Of a stretch of DNA of 64,000 bases, positions 47,968-55,272 are shown one piece after another. Every line of letters begins with the position of its first letter. Within the stretch, counting starts at the first letter, position 1. This stretch comes from an uncultured Bacteroidales bacterium (GTDB lineage: Bacteria; Bacteroidota; Bacteroidia; Bacteroidales; Barnesiellaceae). The position numbers and the translations under genes are program-made. Where the stretch lies: NCBI GenBank assembly GCA_949298955.1, contig CASFYQ010000009.1:62001-126000 (forward strand), given 5' to 3'. The notes under the pieces were generated by a model that searched no databases, was not told where the DNA came from, and was given only the letters and a program-made list of their open reading frames with translations.

Positions 47968-48206
47968 TTCGTTTTTTCTTCTATCCGCTCGTTATCTCGT
48001 TCCTGTTTCAAGAGTTCGTCCATTGCTTTTTTCTGTTCGAATTTCTTTTCCATCACAGCAATTTCGTGAGATTGCCGGATTTGAAGCATCTTTTGCCGGT
48101 TTCTATAAATTACACCCAATACTACATTCAGGCCACCAATAACGATTAGAAGCAGCAATATCGCCATAACCCAAGTTTCGTCTATTAAAGTTCCATTTTG
48201 ATACAT
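47964..48206 (-). CDS. Uncharacterised single-pass membrane protein (80 aa) next to CorA
   Basis: The 80-residue product has one membrane segment (VMAILLLLIVIGGLNVVLGV, about residues 13-33), followed by a long charged helix or coiled coil (MLQIRQSHEIAVMEKKFEQK and further). The topology is probably N-out, C-in. Its gene begins 2 nt after the CorA stop and overlaps the next small gene by 4 nt. It is a candidate regulatory subunit of the CorA effector or a tether to the Cmr complex. The function is inferred from location only. Confidence 0.75.
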   Translation of the reverse strand: MYQNGTLIDETWVMAILLLLIVIGGLNVVLGVIYRNRQKMLQIRQSHEIAVMEKKFEQKKAMDELLKQERDNERIEEKTK

Positions 48207-48208
48207 AA

Positions 48209-49747
48209 TTATTTCCTCTTGATTTTATTGTTAATAATCGAATACGTAAAGATAGTTGCCAACGCGATAATCCCGGTATGAATCCAGAAATCGGCATGAG
48301 CTTCCAGTTGGCAATACCGGTTCATTCCTAAAATCCCGGCAATCACCGTAGCTGGAAGAAAAATAGCCGCCAATTTGTTGAGAGTCTCGCCATTTTCATT
48401 GCGGTTCTGATCGACCAGCAGCATTACATAGCGATGCAGCTCCTCAATCTCTCCATCAAGGTCTTTGATTTGATCCTGTGATGCAAATTGATTCATCAGC
48501 ATCTCATACAATTCGATTCCTTGATCTTGAAGGGTCACACTCCTGAAATAGATTTGATTCACAAATCGGATATACTCCTTGTAAAGAGACCCGACTCTAC
48601 GAGCTATCTCCTTCTGTTTAGAGTCCGACAATGCGCTCACTTTGGTTACTTCGGCCGAGAAGCGCAACATCGACGCCCGCTGTACAATAATCAATTCAAA
48701 CAATCGGGAATAAATCGTGCGCATATGCATCGACAACACATTGACCCCGAACCACCCGGTATTGGACAACGCCACAAAGGAGTAGCGAGACACTCCAAAT
48801 AATGTACCTTCCTTCTGCCACCTGAAATAAGTCGCATCTCTTAGCAGTCGCTCTTTCATAAGGTCATTTCGACAGGATTCGTCAGCCGGACTATCACCGG
48901 CATCGACAAACACATACTTATACCAAAAATCGCCCCTGATAAAATCCGACTTTTCATCGGCCGCATTGTTCTTGACCTGTTCCGACAGACTATTGTTGCC
49001 ATACCAGCAGTTGACCAACATGCGATCGTCGATAATCGGGACAATATCCAGGTCGGGAAACAAGTCGTTGATTAGACTCTTAATAAAACGGGGCGGTTCC
49101 AAAACGCTGTTCAATCCGCGTTTATTTCCAGAACCTCGCTCCTCATAATCAAAACTGTCTTCATAATTCCCTGCTATTCCATTCAACCCTAAAATTTTAA
49201 TAGAAGAAGCTATCATGGTTCTATTCTCCGGATTGAACTCTCCGCTATGCGGGGGCATGATTCGTCGTCCGAACTGGTTGATAGCCAATACCGCACTCTC
49301 GTTGCTTTGATCTTCGCGTTCATTAGCCAAAAAGAAAGCCAAAATGCCGACACCGGTCGAGTACAAATTCAAATTCATCGCATCCAGTTTCAGCGAATAG
49401 GTTTGGTCTTTCACCTGTATTTGGTACGATACCTCCCGACTTTTGGGCTCGCGTCTTTCATAGTGGTGAATCAGCGGGTTTCTTGTTCCTTTCATATCAT
49501 AGAGGATAGGGTGAACAAAATCAAAAAAATACTGACGTTCTCCGAACAGCTCTCGGGCATCTTTGAGTTGTGCCTCAGTAAGTTGCATCTTCGATTCGGT
49601 CGTATCCAGTTGCACCCGCTCCCACATCGAATAGTCCGACTCCGGAATCTGGTTCAAATCTATTTGCTCACTCAATAGACAATTTGCACTGGACGGTAAC
49701 GACCAGCGAAAAGGGAAATAAAAAATGTGATAACTATACAAACTCAT
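48209..49747 (-). CDS. CorA-like membrane effector of the type III CRISPR system
   Basis: The 512-residue protein has a large soluble N-terminal part and a helical region (LNKLAAIFLPATVIAGILGM). The first membrane helix ends in the CorA signature GMN at about 474-476, and a second helix follows (FWIHTGIIALATIFTYSII) before a basic tail. In contrast to housekeeping CorA magnesium transporters, it is encoded between a DHH phosphodiesterase and cmr genes. In B. fragilis such CRISPR-linked CorA is bound by SAM-AMP and is needed for immunity, presumably by opening or disrupting the membrane. Its N-terminal ligand-binding region has no motif recognisable by eye. Confidence 0.93.
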   Translation of the reverse strand: MSLYSYHIFYFPFRWSLPSSANCLLSEQIDLNQIPESDYSMWERVQLDTTESKMQLTEAQLKDARELFGERQYFFDFVHPILYDMKGTRNPLIHHYERREPKSREVSYQIQVKDQTYSLKLDAMNLNLYSTGVGILAFFLANEREDQSNESAVLAINQFGRRIMPPHSGEFNPENRTMIASSIKILGLNGIAGNYEDSFDYEERGSGNKRGLNSVLEPPRFIKSLINDLFPDLDIVPIIDDRMLVNCWYGNNSLSEQVKNNAADEKSDFIRGDFWYKYVFVDAGDSPADESCRNDLMKERLLRDATYFRWQKEGTLFGVSRYSFVALSNTGWFGVNVLSMHMRTIYSRLFELIIVQRASMLRFSAEVTKVSALSDSKQKEIARRVGSLYKEYIRFVNQIYFRSVTLQDQGIELYEMLMNQFASQDQIKDLDGEIEELHRYVMLLVDQNRNENGETLNKLAAIFLPATVIAGILGMNRYCQLEAHADFWIHTGIIALATIFTYSIINNKIKRK

Positions 49748-50504
49748 ATTCTATTTTTTTTATCATTTCGCAAATTTCCTGTTCTGTATATATGGACTCT
49801 TTCGACCCGACATATCCCTCAGGGCCACCTCCGTAAAAAATTTTCCCTTTACAGTACTCGTCAATAAACAAATTCAGAATCTGCCGTACCCTTTCCCCGT
49901 AAAACGTCCATTCGGTTGCCGTATAAACAAGTAACGACCGATATGGATACAGGCGGTCACATATCGGAGAGAACCGAGATACCAGCGCTTTTACAACCAC
50001 CAAATCGCCCACTCGCTTCAAATTCTCGGCAATGGACTTTTCGGCCAAAATTTCATCTTTTTCGGTGATACCTTGGGCACAACGATCTGCAAAACGAATG
50101 CGACGCACCTCCTCTTCGGTTGCACCCAAAGCCTGCATTCCCGGGATATATGCTTTGTCGTTTGCCGCAATTAGCCGATACTCCCGGTTCGTCGGGATTC
50201 CCAGCAACGATAATACCTGCTCCAATGCACTCGGTGAACTCGATTGATTATTGTGATGATCTATCGACCGATAAAATTCGGGAACCCTCGGCAAATCATT
50301 CTCGAGCTCTATCCCATAGATACAGCCTGGCTCAGCTTCACTTTCAAAACGCTTGATTTCTTCCCAATAACTACTCAACCGGGCGTTGTTCCATTGCAAA
50401 TGATGATCGGCATACACATAGCCGTGTATATCCAAAATGCCTCGAATTGTCAGCATCTCCAAATCATGTCCCCCAAGCAGGAACAAACCTATGGTTTGTC
50501 TCAT
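49734..50504 (-). CDS. NrN-like DHH phosphodiesterase (predicted SAM-AMP degrading)
   Basis: The 256-residue protein shows DHH-phosphoesterase motifs: GGHD (residues 11-14), YADHH near 31-35 and the DHH signature in RSIDHHNNQ (82-84). It resembles NrN, the phosphodiesterase encoded beside CorA in Bacteroides that cleaves SAM-AMP and switches signalling off. It overlaps corA by 14 nt and is the first gene of the operon. No DHHA1 substrate-binding motif was confidently identified. A broader oligonucleotide phosphodiesterase is the alternative. Confidence 0.88.
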   Translation of the reverse strand: MRQTIGLFLLGGHDLEMLTIRGILDIHGYVYADHHLQWNNARLSSYWEEIKRFESEAEPGCIYGIELENDLPRVPEFYRSIDHHNNQSSSPSALEQVLSLLGIPTNREYRLIAANDKAYIPGMQALGATEEEVRRIRFADRCAQGITEKDEILAEKSIAENLKRVGDLVVVKALVSRFSPICDRLYPYRSLLVYTATEWTFYGERVRQILNLFIDEYCKGKIFYGGGPEGYVGSKESIYTEQEICEMIKKIEYEFV

Positions 50505-50531
50505 AAAATTAGTATAAGATTAAAGACTTGT

Positions 50532-50563
50532 GAAAGTTAAGTATTATTCCCTAACCAAGCAAA
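50532..50563 (-). promoter_or_regulatory. Predicted promoter of the NrN-CorA-cmr-cas operon
   Basis: On the minus strand TTTG (complement of 50560-50563), exactly 20 nt and TAACTTTC (complement of 50532-50539) match the -33/-7 arrangement with one substitution in the -7 box. It lies about 28 nt upstream of the first gene. Confidence 0.55.
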
Positions 50564-50790
50564 TTCAGACGCATTTTTATATCAGACAGTCCAATTTTTT
50601 TAGGATTACCGAATACCGCCCATTCTACAAAATCAGGGGAGCTCATTCTATTAATATTCCAGTTATCAAACAGTCTGTAATCTTTATACTTTTTCTTCCC
50701 GATACAAGTATACCTGAATCCCGCATCTCGATACGGAATCCAGGTATACCCGGGAGGGGAATGTTCGACTGCCCTTGTTTGGCCTCGCAC
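50551..50790 (-). pseudogene. Possible gene remnant between array 2 and NrN
   Basis: A minus-strand frame ends here with a segment that has natural protein composition (YRLFDNWNINRMSSPDFVEW, then AVFGNPKKIGLSDI) over about 45 residues. Its upstream part runs into the array 2 trailer block, which is non-coding at array 1. It could be the 3' fragment of a gene interrupted when the array or trailer arrived. No family is recognised, and chance is possible. Confidence 0.3.
50708..50749. repeat. Hairpin at the end of array 2
   Basis: GTATACCTG (50708-50716) pairs with CAGGTATAC (50741-50749), with partial pairing continuing inward. It lies just past the array 2 trailer and may end leftward array transcripts, although no T-run follows. 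Confidence 0.45.
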
Positions 50791-50847
50791 ACGATGCGGC
50801 AGACATGAGTACCTTGAATTGTGTTGTTGAGTGAATGTGTCGGGTTT
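50747..50847. repeat. Trailer block of array 2, copy of the array 1 trailer
   Basis: The 101-nt block matches 36115-36215 at all but four positions: two in the trailer and two in the degenerate repeat. The spacer at 50814-50847 is identical. Confidence 0.9.
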
Positions 50848-51223
50848 GTCTCAATACCGCCGTAGCGGTAGACATAGGTACCAATATTAACAAAAAAAAC
50901 ATAAAATTATGCGTGTCTCAATACCGCCGAAGCGGTAGACATAGGTACCTGCTCAAATCTCTCTTGGATTGACAGTATGGTGTCTCAATACCGCCGAAGC
51001 GGTAGACATAGGTACCACTTAGTATACAATTTCTTTTTTTCTGGGCAGTGTCTCAATACCGCCGAAGCAGTAGACATAGGTACCAATTAATTTAGATGCT
51101 TTATGAATACAATTCATTGTCTCAATACCGCCGAAGCGGTAGACATAGGTACCAACAATAACGGTAATTCGCAGTTCAGAGAAGGTGCGTCTCAATACCG
51201 CCGAAGCGGTAGACATAGGTACC
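50779..51223 (-). CRISPR. CRISPR array 2: six intact repeats plus a degenerate terminal repeat
   Basis: Intact 35-nt repeats start at 50848, 50915, 50982, 51050, 51119 and 51189; spacers are 32-35 nt. The degenerate repeat is 50779-50813. The repeat is the same as in array 1. The copy at 50848 carries one change in the hairpin loop (UUCG to UACG in crRNA), and the copy at 51050 one change giving a G-U pair in the stem. The orientation is leftward, with the leader at the right. It lies directly upstream of the cas operon, on the same strand. Confidence 0.98.
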
Positions 51224-51313
51224 TATCCAATTTTCAATCGCCTCATTCCCAATGATTACTGTCGGCCTCACTTGTTTTTCGCAAATATAGGCATAAGAGT
51301 CACCATAAACAAG
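51224..51313 (-). promoter_or_regulatory. Leader and promoter of array 2
   Basis: On the minus strand TTG (complement of 51310-51312), 20 nt and TATATTTGC (complement of 51281-51289) repeat the array 1 promoter with identical spacing. Promoter to first repeat is 57 nt, compared with 96 nt at array 1. Confidence 0.85.
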
Positions 51314-51386
51314 CTGGATTACAATCCAATATCGATAAACATTTGCTTATCGATAGAGTTCGTTTCTTCCCCATATAGAACTCAAT

Positions 51387-52748
51387 CTATATTATTGTGT
51401 CCAATTCGCCGATATTCTTTGCGATTTCTTCTTCGGAAAGGCTGTAATTCATGAGGTCGCCTGCCAGATATTGGTCGTAGGCCGCCATATCGATGAGACC
51501 GTGCCCCGAGAGGTTGAAGAGGATACACCGCTTTTTGCCCTCTTCCTTGGCTTTAAGGGCCTCTTTTATCGTTGCTGCAATGGCGTGCGACGATTCGGGG
51601 GCCGGAATGATACCTTCGCTTTGGGCAAAGAGGGTGGCCGCTTTGAAAGTGTCGAGTTGGTCGATGTCAACGGCTTCGAGGTATCCATCTTTTTTAAGCT
51701 GGCTGACGATGGTGCCGGCCCCATGATAACGCAGGCCGCCGGCATGTATGTGGGCAGGCGAGAAATTGTGCCCCAGAGTATACATGGGGAGCAAAGGGGT
51801 GTAACCGGCTTCGTCGCCGAAATCGTATTGAAAAACTCCTTTGGTGAGTTTCGGGCACGAGGCAGGTTCGGCTGCGACGAGCCGTATCTCCTTGCCTTCG
51901 CGCAACTTGTGCCGCAGGAAAGGGAATGTGATTCCAGAGAAATTGGAGCCTCCGCCAAAGCAAGCGACTACTACGTCGGGGTATTCGCCAGCCATTTCCA
52001 TCTGTTTTTCGGCTTCGAGTCCGATAACGGTTTGGTGTAGCGACACATGGTTGAGCACACTCCCCAGCGTGTATTTGCAGTTGGGGGTGTTCATGGCGAG
52101 TTCTATGGCCTCGGAGATGGCTGTGCCCAGACTGCCCTGATAGTTGGGGTGATTGGTGAGTATTTTGCGGCCGGCCTTGGTCGACATGCTGGGCGATGCG
52201 ATGACCTGCGCCCCAAAGGTTTGCATAATCGAGCGGCGGTAAGGCTTCTGATGGTAGCTTACCTTGACCATATAGACAGCCAATTCGAGTCCGAAGGCTT
52301 TGGCTGCCAGCGAAAGAGCGGCTCCCCATTGTCCGGCACCGGTCTCGGTGGTGATATTGGTTATCCCCTGTTTTTTGCAATAATAGGCTTGCGGTATGGC
52401 CGAGTTGAGCTTGTGCGAACCTACGGGGCTTACACTTTCGTTTTTAAAATAGATATGTGCCGGGGTATCGAGTGCTTTTTCGAGCCCCAAGGCTCTCACC
52501 AACGGGGTGGGACGCCATATCTTATACATGTCGCGCACCGGTTCGGGTATCTCTATCCAAGCATCGGTTGTGTTCAATTCCTGTTTGCAGAGTTCTTCGG
52601 CAAAGATGGGAAAGAGGTCTTCTACTGCGAGCGGTTTTCGGGTGACCGGGTTGAGCGGACTCATGGGCTTGTGAGGCATGTCGGCAACGATGTTGTACCA
52701 GGCTTGCGGTATCTCTTTTTCGGAAAGTATAAATTTTTTGGTGACCAT
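51387..52748 (-). CDS. TrpB2-type tryptophan synthase beta chain
   Basis: A PLP enzyme of 453 residues making tryptophan from indole and serine. The PLP Lys lies in SVSPVGSHKLNSAIPQAYYC. TTETGAGQWGAALSLA, the GGGSNFSG phosphate loop and LSGHGLIDM are also present. The long N-terminal extension and the SVSPVGSHK variant identify the TrpB2 (TrpB-like) group, which often acts without TrpA. There is no trpA nearby. It is the chromosomal gene bordering the CRISPR island, and its stop lies about 75 nt before the array 2 promoter. A -7-like box TATATTTG lies at 52821-52828. Confidence 0.95.
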   Translation of the reverse strand: MVTKKFILSEKEIPQAWYNIVADMPHKPMSPLNPVTRKPLAVEDLFPIFAEELCKQELNTTDAWIEIPEPVRDMYKIWRPTPLVRALGLEKALDTPAHIYFKNESVSPVGSHKLNSAIPQAYYCKKQGITNITTETGAGQWGAALSLAAKAFGLELAVYMVKVSYHQKPYRRSIMQTFGAQVIASPSMSTKAGRKILTNHPNYQGSLGTAISEAIELAMNTPNCKYTLGSVLNHVSLHQTVIGLEAEKQMEMAGEYPDVVVACFGGGSNFSGITFPFLRHKLREGKEIRLVAAEPASCPKLTKGVFQYDFGDEAGYTPLLPMYTLGHNFSPAHIHAGGLRYHGAGTIVSQLKKDGYLEAVDIDQLDTFKAATLFAQSEGIIPAPESSHAIAATIKEALKAKEEGKKRCILFNLSGHGLIDMAAYDQYLAGDLMNYSLSEEEIAKNIGELDTII

Positions 52749-52897
52749 GTGTGTAGGTTTGGACAGAGTTTATATTTCAAATTTTTCAATAAAAATACAG
52801 ACGTGTATCTATTTGATAGACAAATATAAATAAAATTTACAATATGCACAGTAAATTGAGAGTAAATGCGACTATTTGAAACTCACTTTAACTCTTT

Positions 52898-52933
52898 TTA
52901 AAGCAAGAAGAGACGCTGCTCACGCAGCATCTC
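52898..52933 (-). terminator. Probable terminator of sodB
   Basis: GAGACGCTGC (52910-52919) pairs with GCAGCATCTC (52924-52933); on the minus strand the one mismatch becomes a G-U pair. A TTCTTGCTTT stretch follows, about 75 nt after the sodB stop. Confidence 0.55.
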
Positions 52934-53006
52934 TCCCTTAGAATTCATCACATTATGCTTATTTTAAAGTGCTAGATAGAGTTACGCTCACGCGCGACTA
53001 TGCGAA

Positions 53007-53588
53007 TTATTCGTTGTATCTCGACTCGACAACCGACCAGTCGACGATTTCCCACAAACGGTGCAGGTGCTCGGCTCGTCTGTTGCGATAATCGATATAA
53101 TAGGCATGCTCCCACACGTCGAATGTCAGCAACGGTGTATGCCCCTTTTTCAGCGGGGAGCCTGCATTGTTTTCTTTACTGATTATCAAATTTCCATCAA
53201 GGTCTTTCGATAACCACACCCAGCCCGACCCGAAAAGGGTTATACCGGCCTGTTCAAACTCTTTTTGGAAATTTTCCAAATTTCCCCACCGCTGTTCTAT
53301 GGCTTCGGCCAACGCTCCTTGCGGTACTCTGCGACCCTCGGGCGAAAAGGTGAAGAAATAGAATATGTGGTTCCACGCCTGTGAGGCATTGTTGAACAAG
53401 GCCCCTTCCGACTCTTTGACAATCTGTTCGAGCGGCATCTCCGCATAAGGAGAGCCTTCAATCAGTTTATTCAAGTTGTCAATATAGGCTTGCTCGTGTT
53501 TGCCGTAATGATACTCGATGGTCTCCCGGCTGATGACCGGTGCCAACCCGTTCGAGTCATAAGGCAATGTCGGTAGTTGGTAAATCAT
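53007..53588 (-). CDS. sodB: Iron/manganese superoxide dismutase
   Basis: The 193-residue cytosolic enzyme converts superoxide to peroxide and oxygen. The four metal ligands are visible: His in TIEYHYGKHEQAYIDNL, His in SQAWNHIFYFF, and Asp and His in FDVWEHAYYIDYRN. GSGWVWL and the dimer interface are normal. Bacteroidales enzymes of this group often accept Fe or Mn, so metal use cannot be fixed here. A -7-like box TATATTTG (complement of 53639-53646) lies upstream without a clear -33. Confidence 0.95.
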   Translation of the reverse strand: MIYQLPTLPYDSNGLAPVISRETIEYHYGKHEQAYIDNLNKLIEGSPYAEMPLEQIVKESEGALFNNASQAWNHIFYFFTFSPEGRRVPQGALAEAIEQRWGNLENFQKEFEQAGITLFGSGWVWLSKDLDGNLIISKENNAGSPLKKGHTPLLTFDVWEHAYYIDYRNRRAEHLHRLWEIVDWSVVESRYNE

Positions 53589-53742
53589 AATTTTTTACTT
53601 TTGTTTCCTATATAACAACTATCGGACTGGAAAGGTTTCAAATATACGAATATTTTTTTAGTTAACCTGTATTTTTGTATTTATTCTTGTTTTTGATGAC
53701 AAATTTTATGTTTATGTTTTATGTTTCAGGCTTTGTCATCGA

Positions 53743-54717
53743 TTATTTTTCGGGTTTTGCCGTCGGTTTGGCTATCGATTCGCGCATAGCTGTATCTGCT
53801 TCGACGTTTTTCATGCGATAGTAGTCCATAATACCGAGGTTGCCCGAGCGGAAGGCTTCGGCCATGGCCTTGGGAACTTCGGCTTCGGCTTCGATAACTT
53901 TGGCACGGGCCTCTTGCGCTTTGGCCTTCATCTCCTGTTCAAGGGCGATAGCCATGGCGCGGCGCTCTTCGGCTTTGGCCTGAGCAATATTCTTGTCGGC
54001 CTGGGCCTGATCCATTTGCAGGGTGGCACCGATGTTCTTACCTATGTCGATGTCGGCAATATCGATCGACAGGATTTCAAAGGCGGTTCCCGAATCAAGC
54101 CCTTTCTTCAAAACCAGCTTCGAGATAGAATCGGGATTTTCGAGCACTTGCTTGTGCGACTCGGACGAACCGATGGACGAAACAATACCTTCGCCTACGC
54201 GAGCCAGCACAGTATCTTCGCCGGCACCGCCAACCAGTTGCCTGATGTTGGCTCGCACGGTTACACGAGCTTTGGCTATCAACTGAATACCGTCTTTGGC
54301 AACCGCTGTTACCGGCGGCGTGTCGATTACTTTGGGATTGACCGACATCTGCACGGCTTCAAACACGTCGCGACCGGCCAAGTCGATAGCGGTAGCCATT
54401 TGGAATCCCAGGTCGATGTTGGCTTTCGAGGCCGATACGAGGGCATGCACCACCCGCTCTACGTGGCCACCGGCCAGATAGTGGGCTTCGAGTTCATCGC
54501 GGGTAATGTTTTTGAGCCCGGCCTTGTGCGCCTCGATCATGCCACGCACGATGATTTGGGGCGGGACTTTACGGATTCTCATCAGGAACAGCTGAATGAG
54601 GGAGATTCTCACCCCCGACACTTGTGCCGAAATCCACAGCAGGAAAGGCACGAAATAAAAGAATATGGCGAGTATTACAATAATACCAAACACCAATAAT
54701 AATGCTATTGCTTCCAT
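53743..54717 (-). CDS. floA: Flotillin-like protein FloA
   Basis: The 324-residue protein has an N-terminal membrane hairpin ([22 protein letters not shown]). A SPFH-type domain follows ([15 protein letters not shown], then [21 protein letters not shown] segments). An Ala/Glu-rich coiled coil ([20 protein letters not shown]) completes the match to FloA/YqfA. These proteins organise membrane microdomains. The NfeD-like partner is encoded 33 nt upstream on the same strand. The spacer between them is a tandem octamer that includes the ribosome-binding region. Confidence 0.93.
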   Translation of the reverse strand: MEAIALLLVFGIIVILAIFFYFVPFLLWISAQVSGVRISLIQLFLMRIRKVPPQIIVRGMIEAHKAGLKNITRDELEAHYLAGGHVERVVHALVSASKANIDLGFQMATAIDLAGRDVFEAVQMSVNPKVIDTPPVTAVAKDGIQLIAKARVTVRANIRQLVGGAGEDTVLARVGEGIVSSIGSSESHKQVLENPDSISKLVLKKGLDSGTAFEILSIDIADIDIGKNIGATLQMDQAQADKNIAQAKAEERRAMAIALEQEMKAKAQEARAKVIEAEAEVPKAMAEAFRSGNLGIMDYYRMKNVEADTAMRESIAKPTAKPEK

Positions 54718-54724
54718 ATTGTTG

Positions 54725-54748
54725 TTATGTTGTTATGTTGTTATGTTG
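54725..54748 (-). repeat. Tandem octamer (3 copies) before floA
   Basis: TTATGTTG occurs three times in a row (54725-54748), flanked by partial copies. On the coding strand this is CAACATAA, directly upstream of the floA ATG (54717). It replaces a normal ribosome-binding region. Confidence 0.8.
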
Positions 54749-54750
54749 TT

Positions 54751-55245
54751 TTAGTTATTATCTTTCGATTTTCCAGGCTTCTCTCTACACACGATTACCA
54801 CAGTGGGCTTTACGCAAACGATGCGTACCGGGGTGTCCTCCTCGATGAGTTCGTTCTCGGCCTGGGCTTCGACGGTATGCGACCCTACGATGATTTTTCC
54901 CATGGGGTTGAGCCGGCTTAGCGAAACACCTACGTCGCCCACCTTGATGTCGGCTCCGATTTGCGAAGGCACCACCGAGTCTATCTCGGTATGTAGTGCT
55001 ATCTTGTCGAAGCTGCGTGATCGCATAAACCCGATGATGAAGGCTATGGTCGTGATGGCAGCGATGAGCAGCGTGATAACCGCTCCGTTTGACCCGAATA
55101 CCGAGTAGGCATAGTAGATGCCGCCTCCGTAGAAAACGAGCGAACAGATTCCCGCAATGGTGATGCCGGGGAGGAAAAATATTTCCAGAATCGCCAGTGC
55201 CAGGGCGATTACTATCAGTAGAACGATGGCCAGTATATCAAACAT
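54751..55245 (-). CDS. NfeD-like membrane protein
   Basis: The 164-residue protein has three to four membrane segments (LAIVLLIVIALALAILEIFF, IAGICSLVFYGGGIYYAYSV, VITLLIAAITTIAFIIGF). A C-terminal OB-fold domain follows (VGVSLSRLNPMGKIIVGSHT). NfeD proteins partner with flotillin-like proteins. Its gene precedes floA, the common order. Confidence 0.9.
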   Translation of the reverse strand: MFDILAIVLLIVIALALAILEIFFLPGITIAGICSLVFYGGGIYYAYSVFGSNGAVITLLIAAITTIAFIIGFMRSRSFDKIALHTEIDSVVPSQIGADIKVGDVGVSLSRLNPMGKIIVGSHTVEAQAENELIEEDTPVRIVCVKPTVVIVCREKPGKSKDNN

Positions 55246-55272
55246 GGCTGCAAGTATTTAGCGTGTTTCTCT

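Noticed and set aside
48209..49747. Housekeeping magnesium transporter CorA
   Set aside because: It is embedded in the cas operon between NrN and cmr genes, with overlaps of a few bases; context favours the CRISPR effector.
50684..51216. Minus-strand frames across array 2 and its trailer
   Set aside because: They consist of repeat and trailer sequence read as codons, with no independent similarity.
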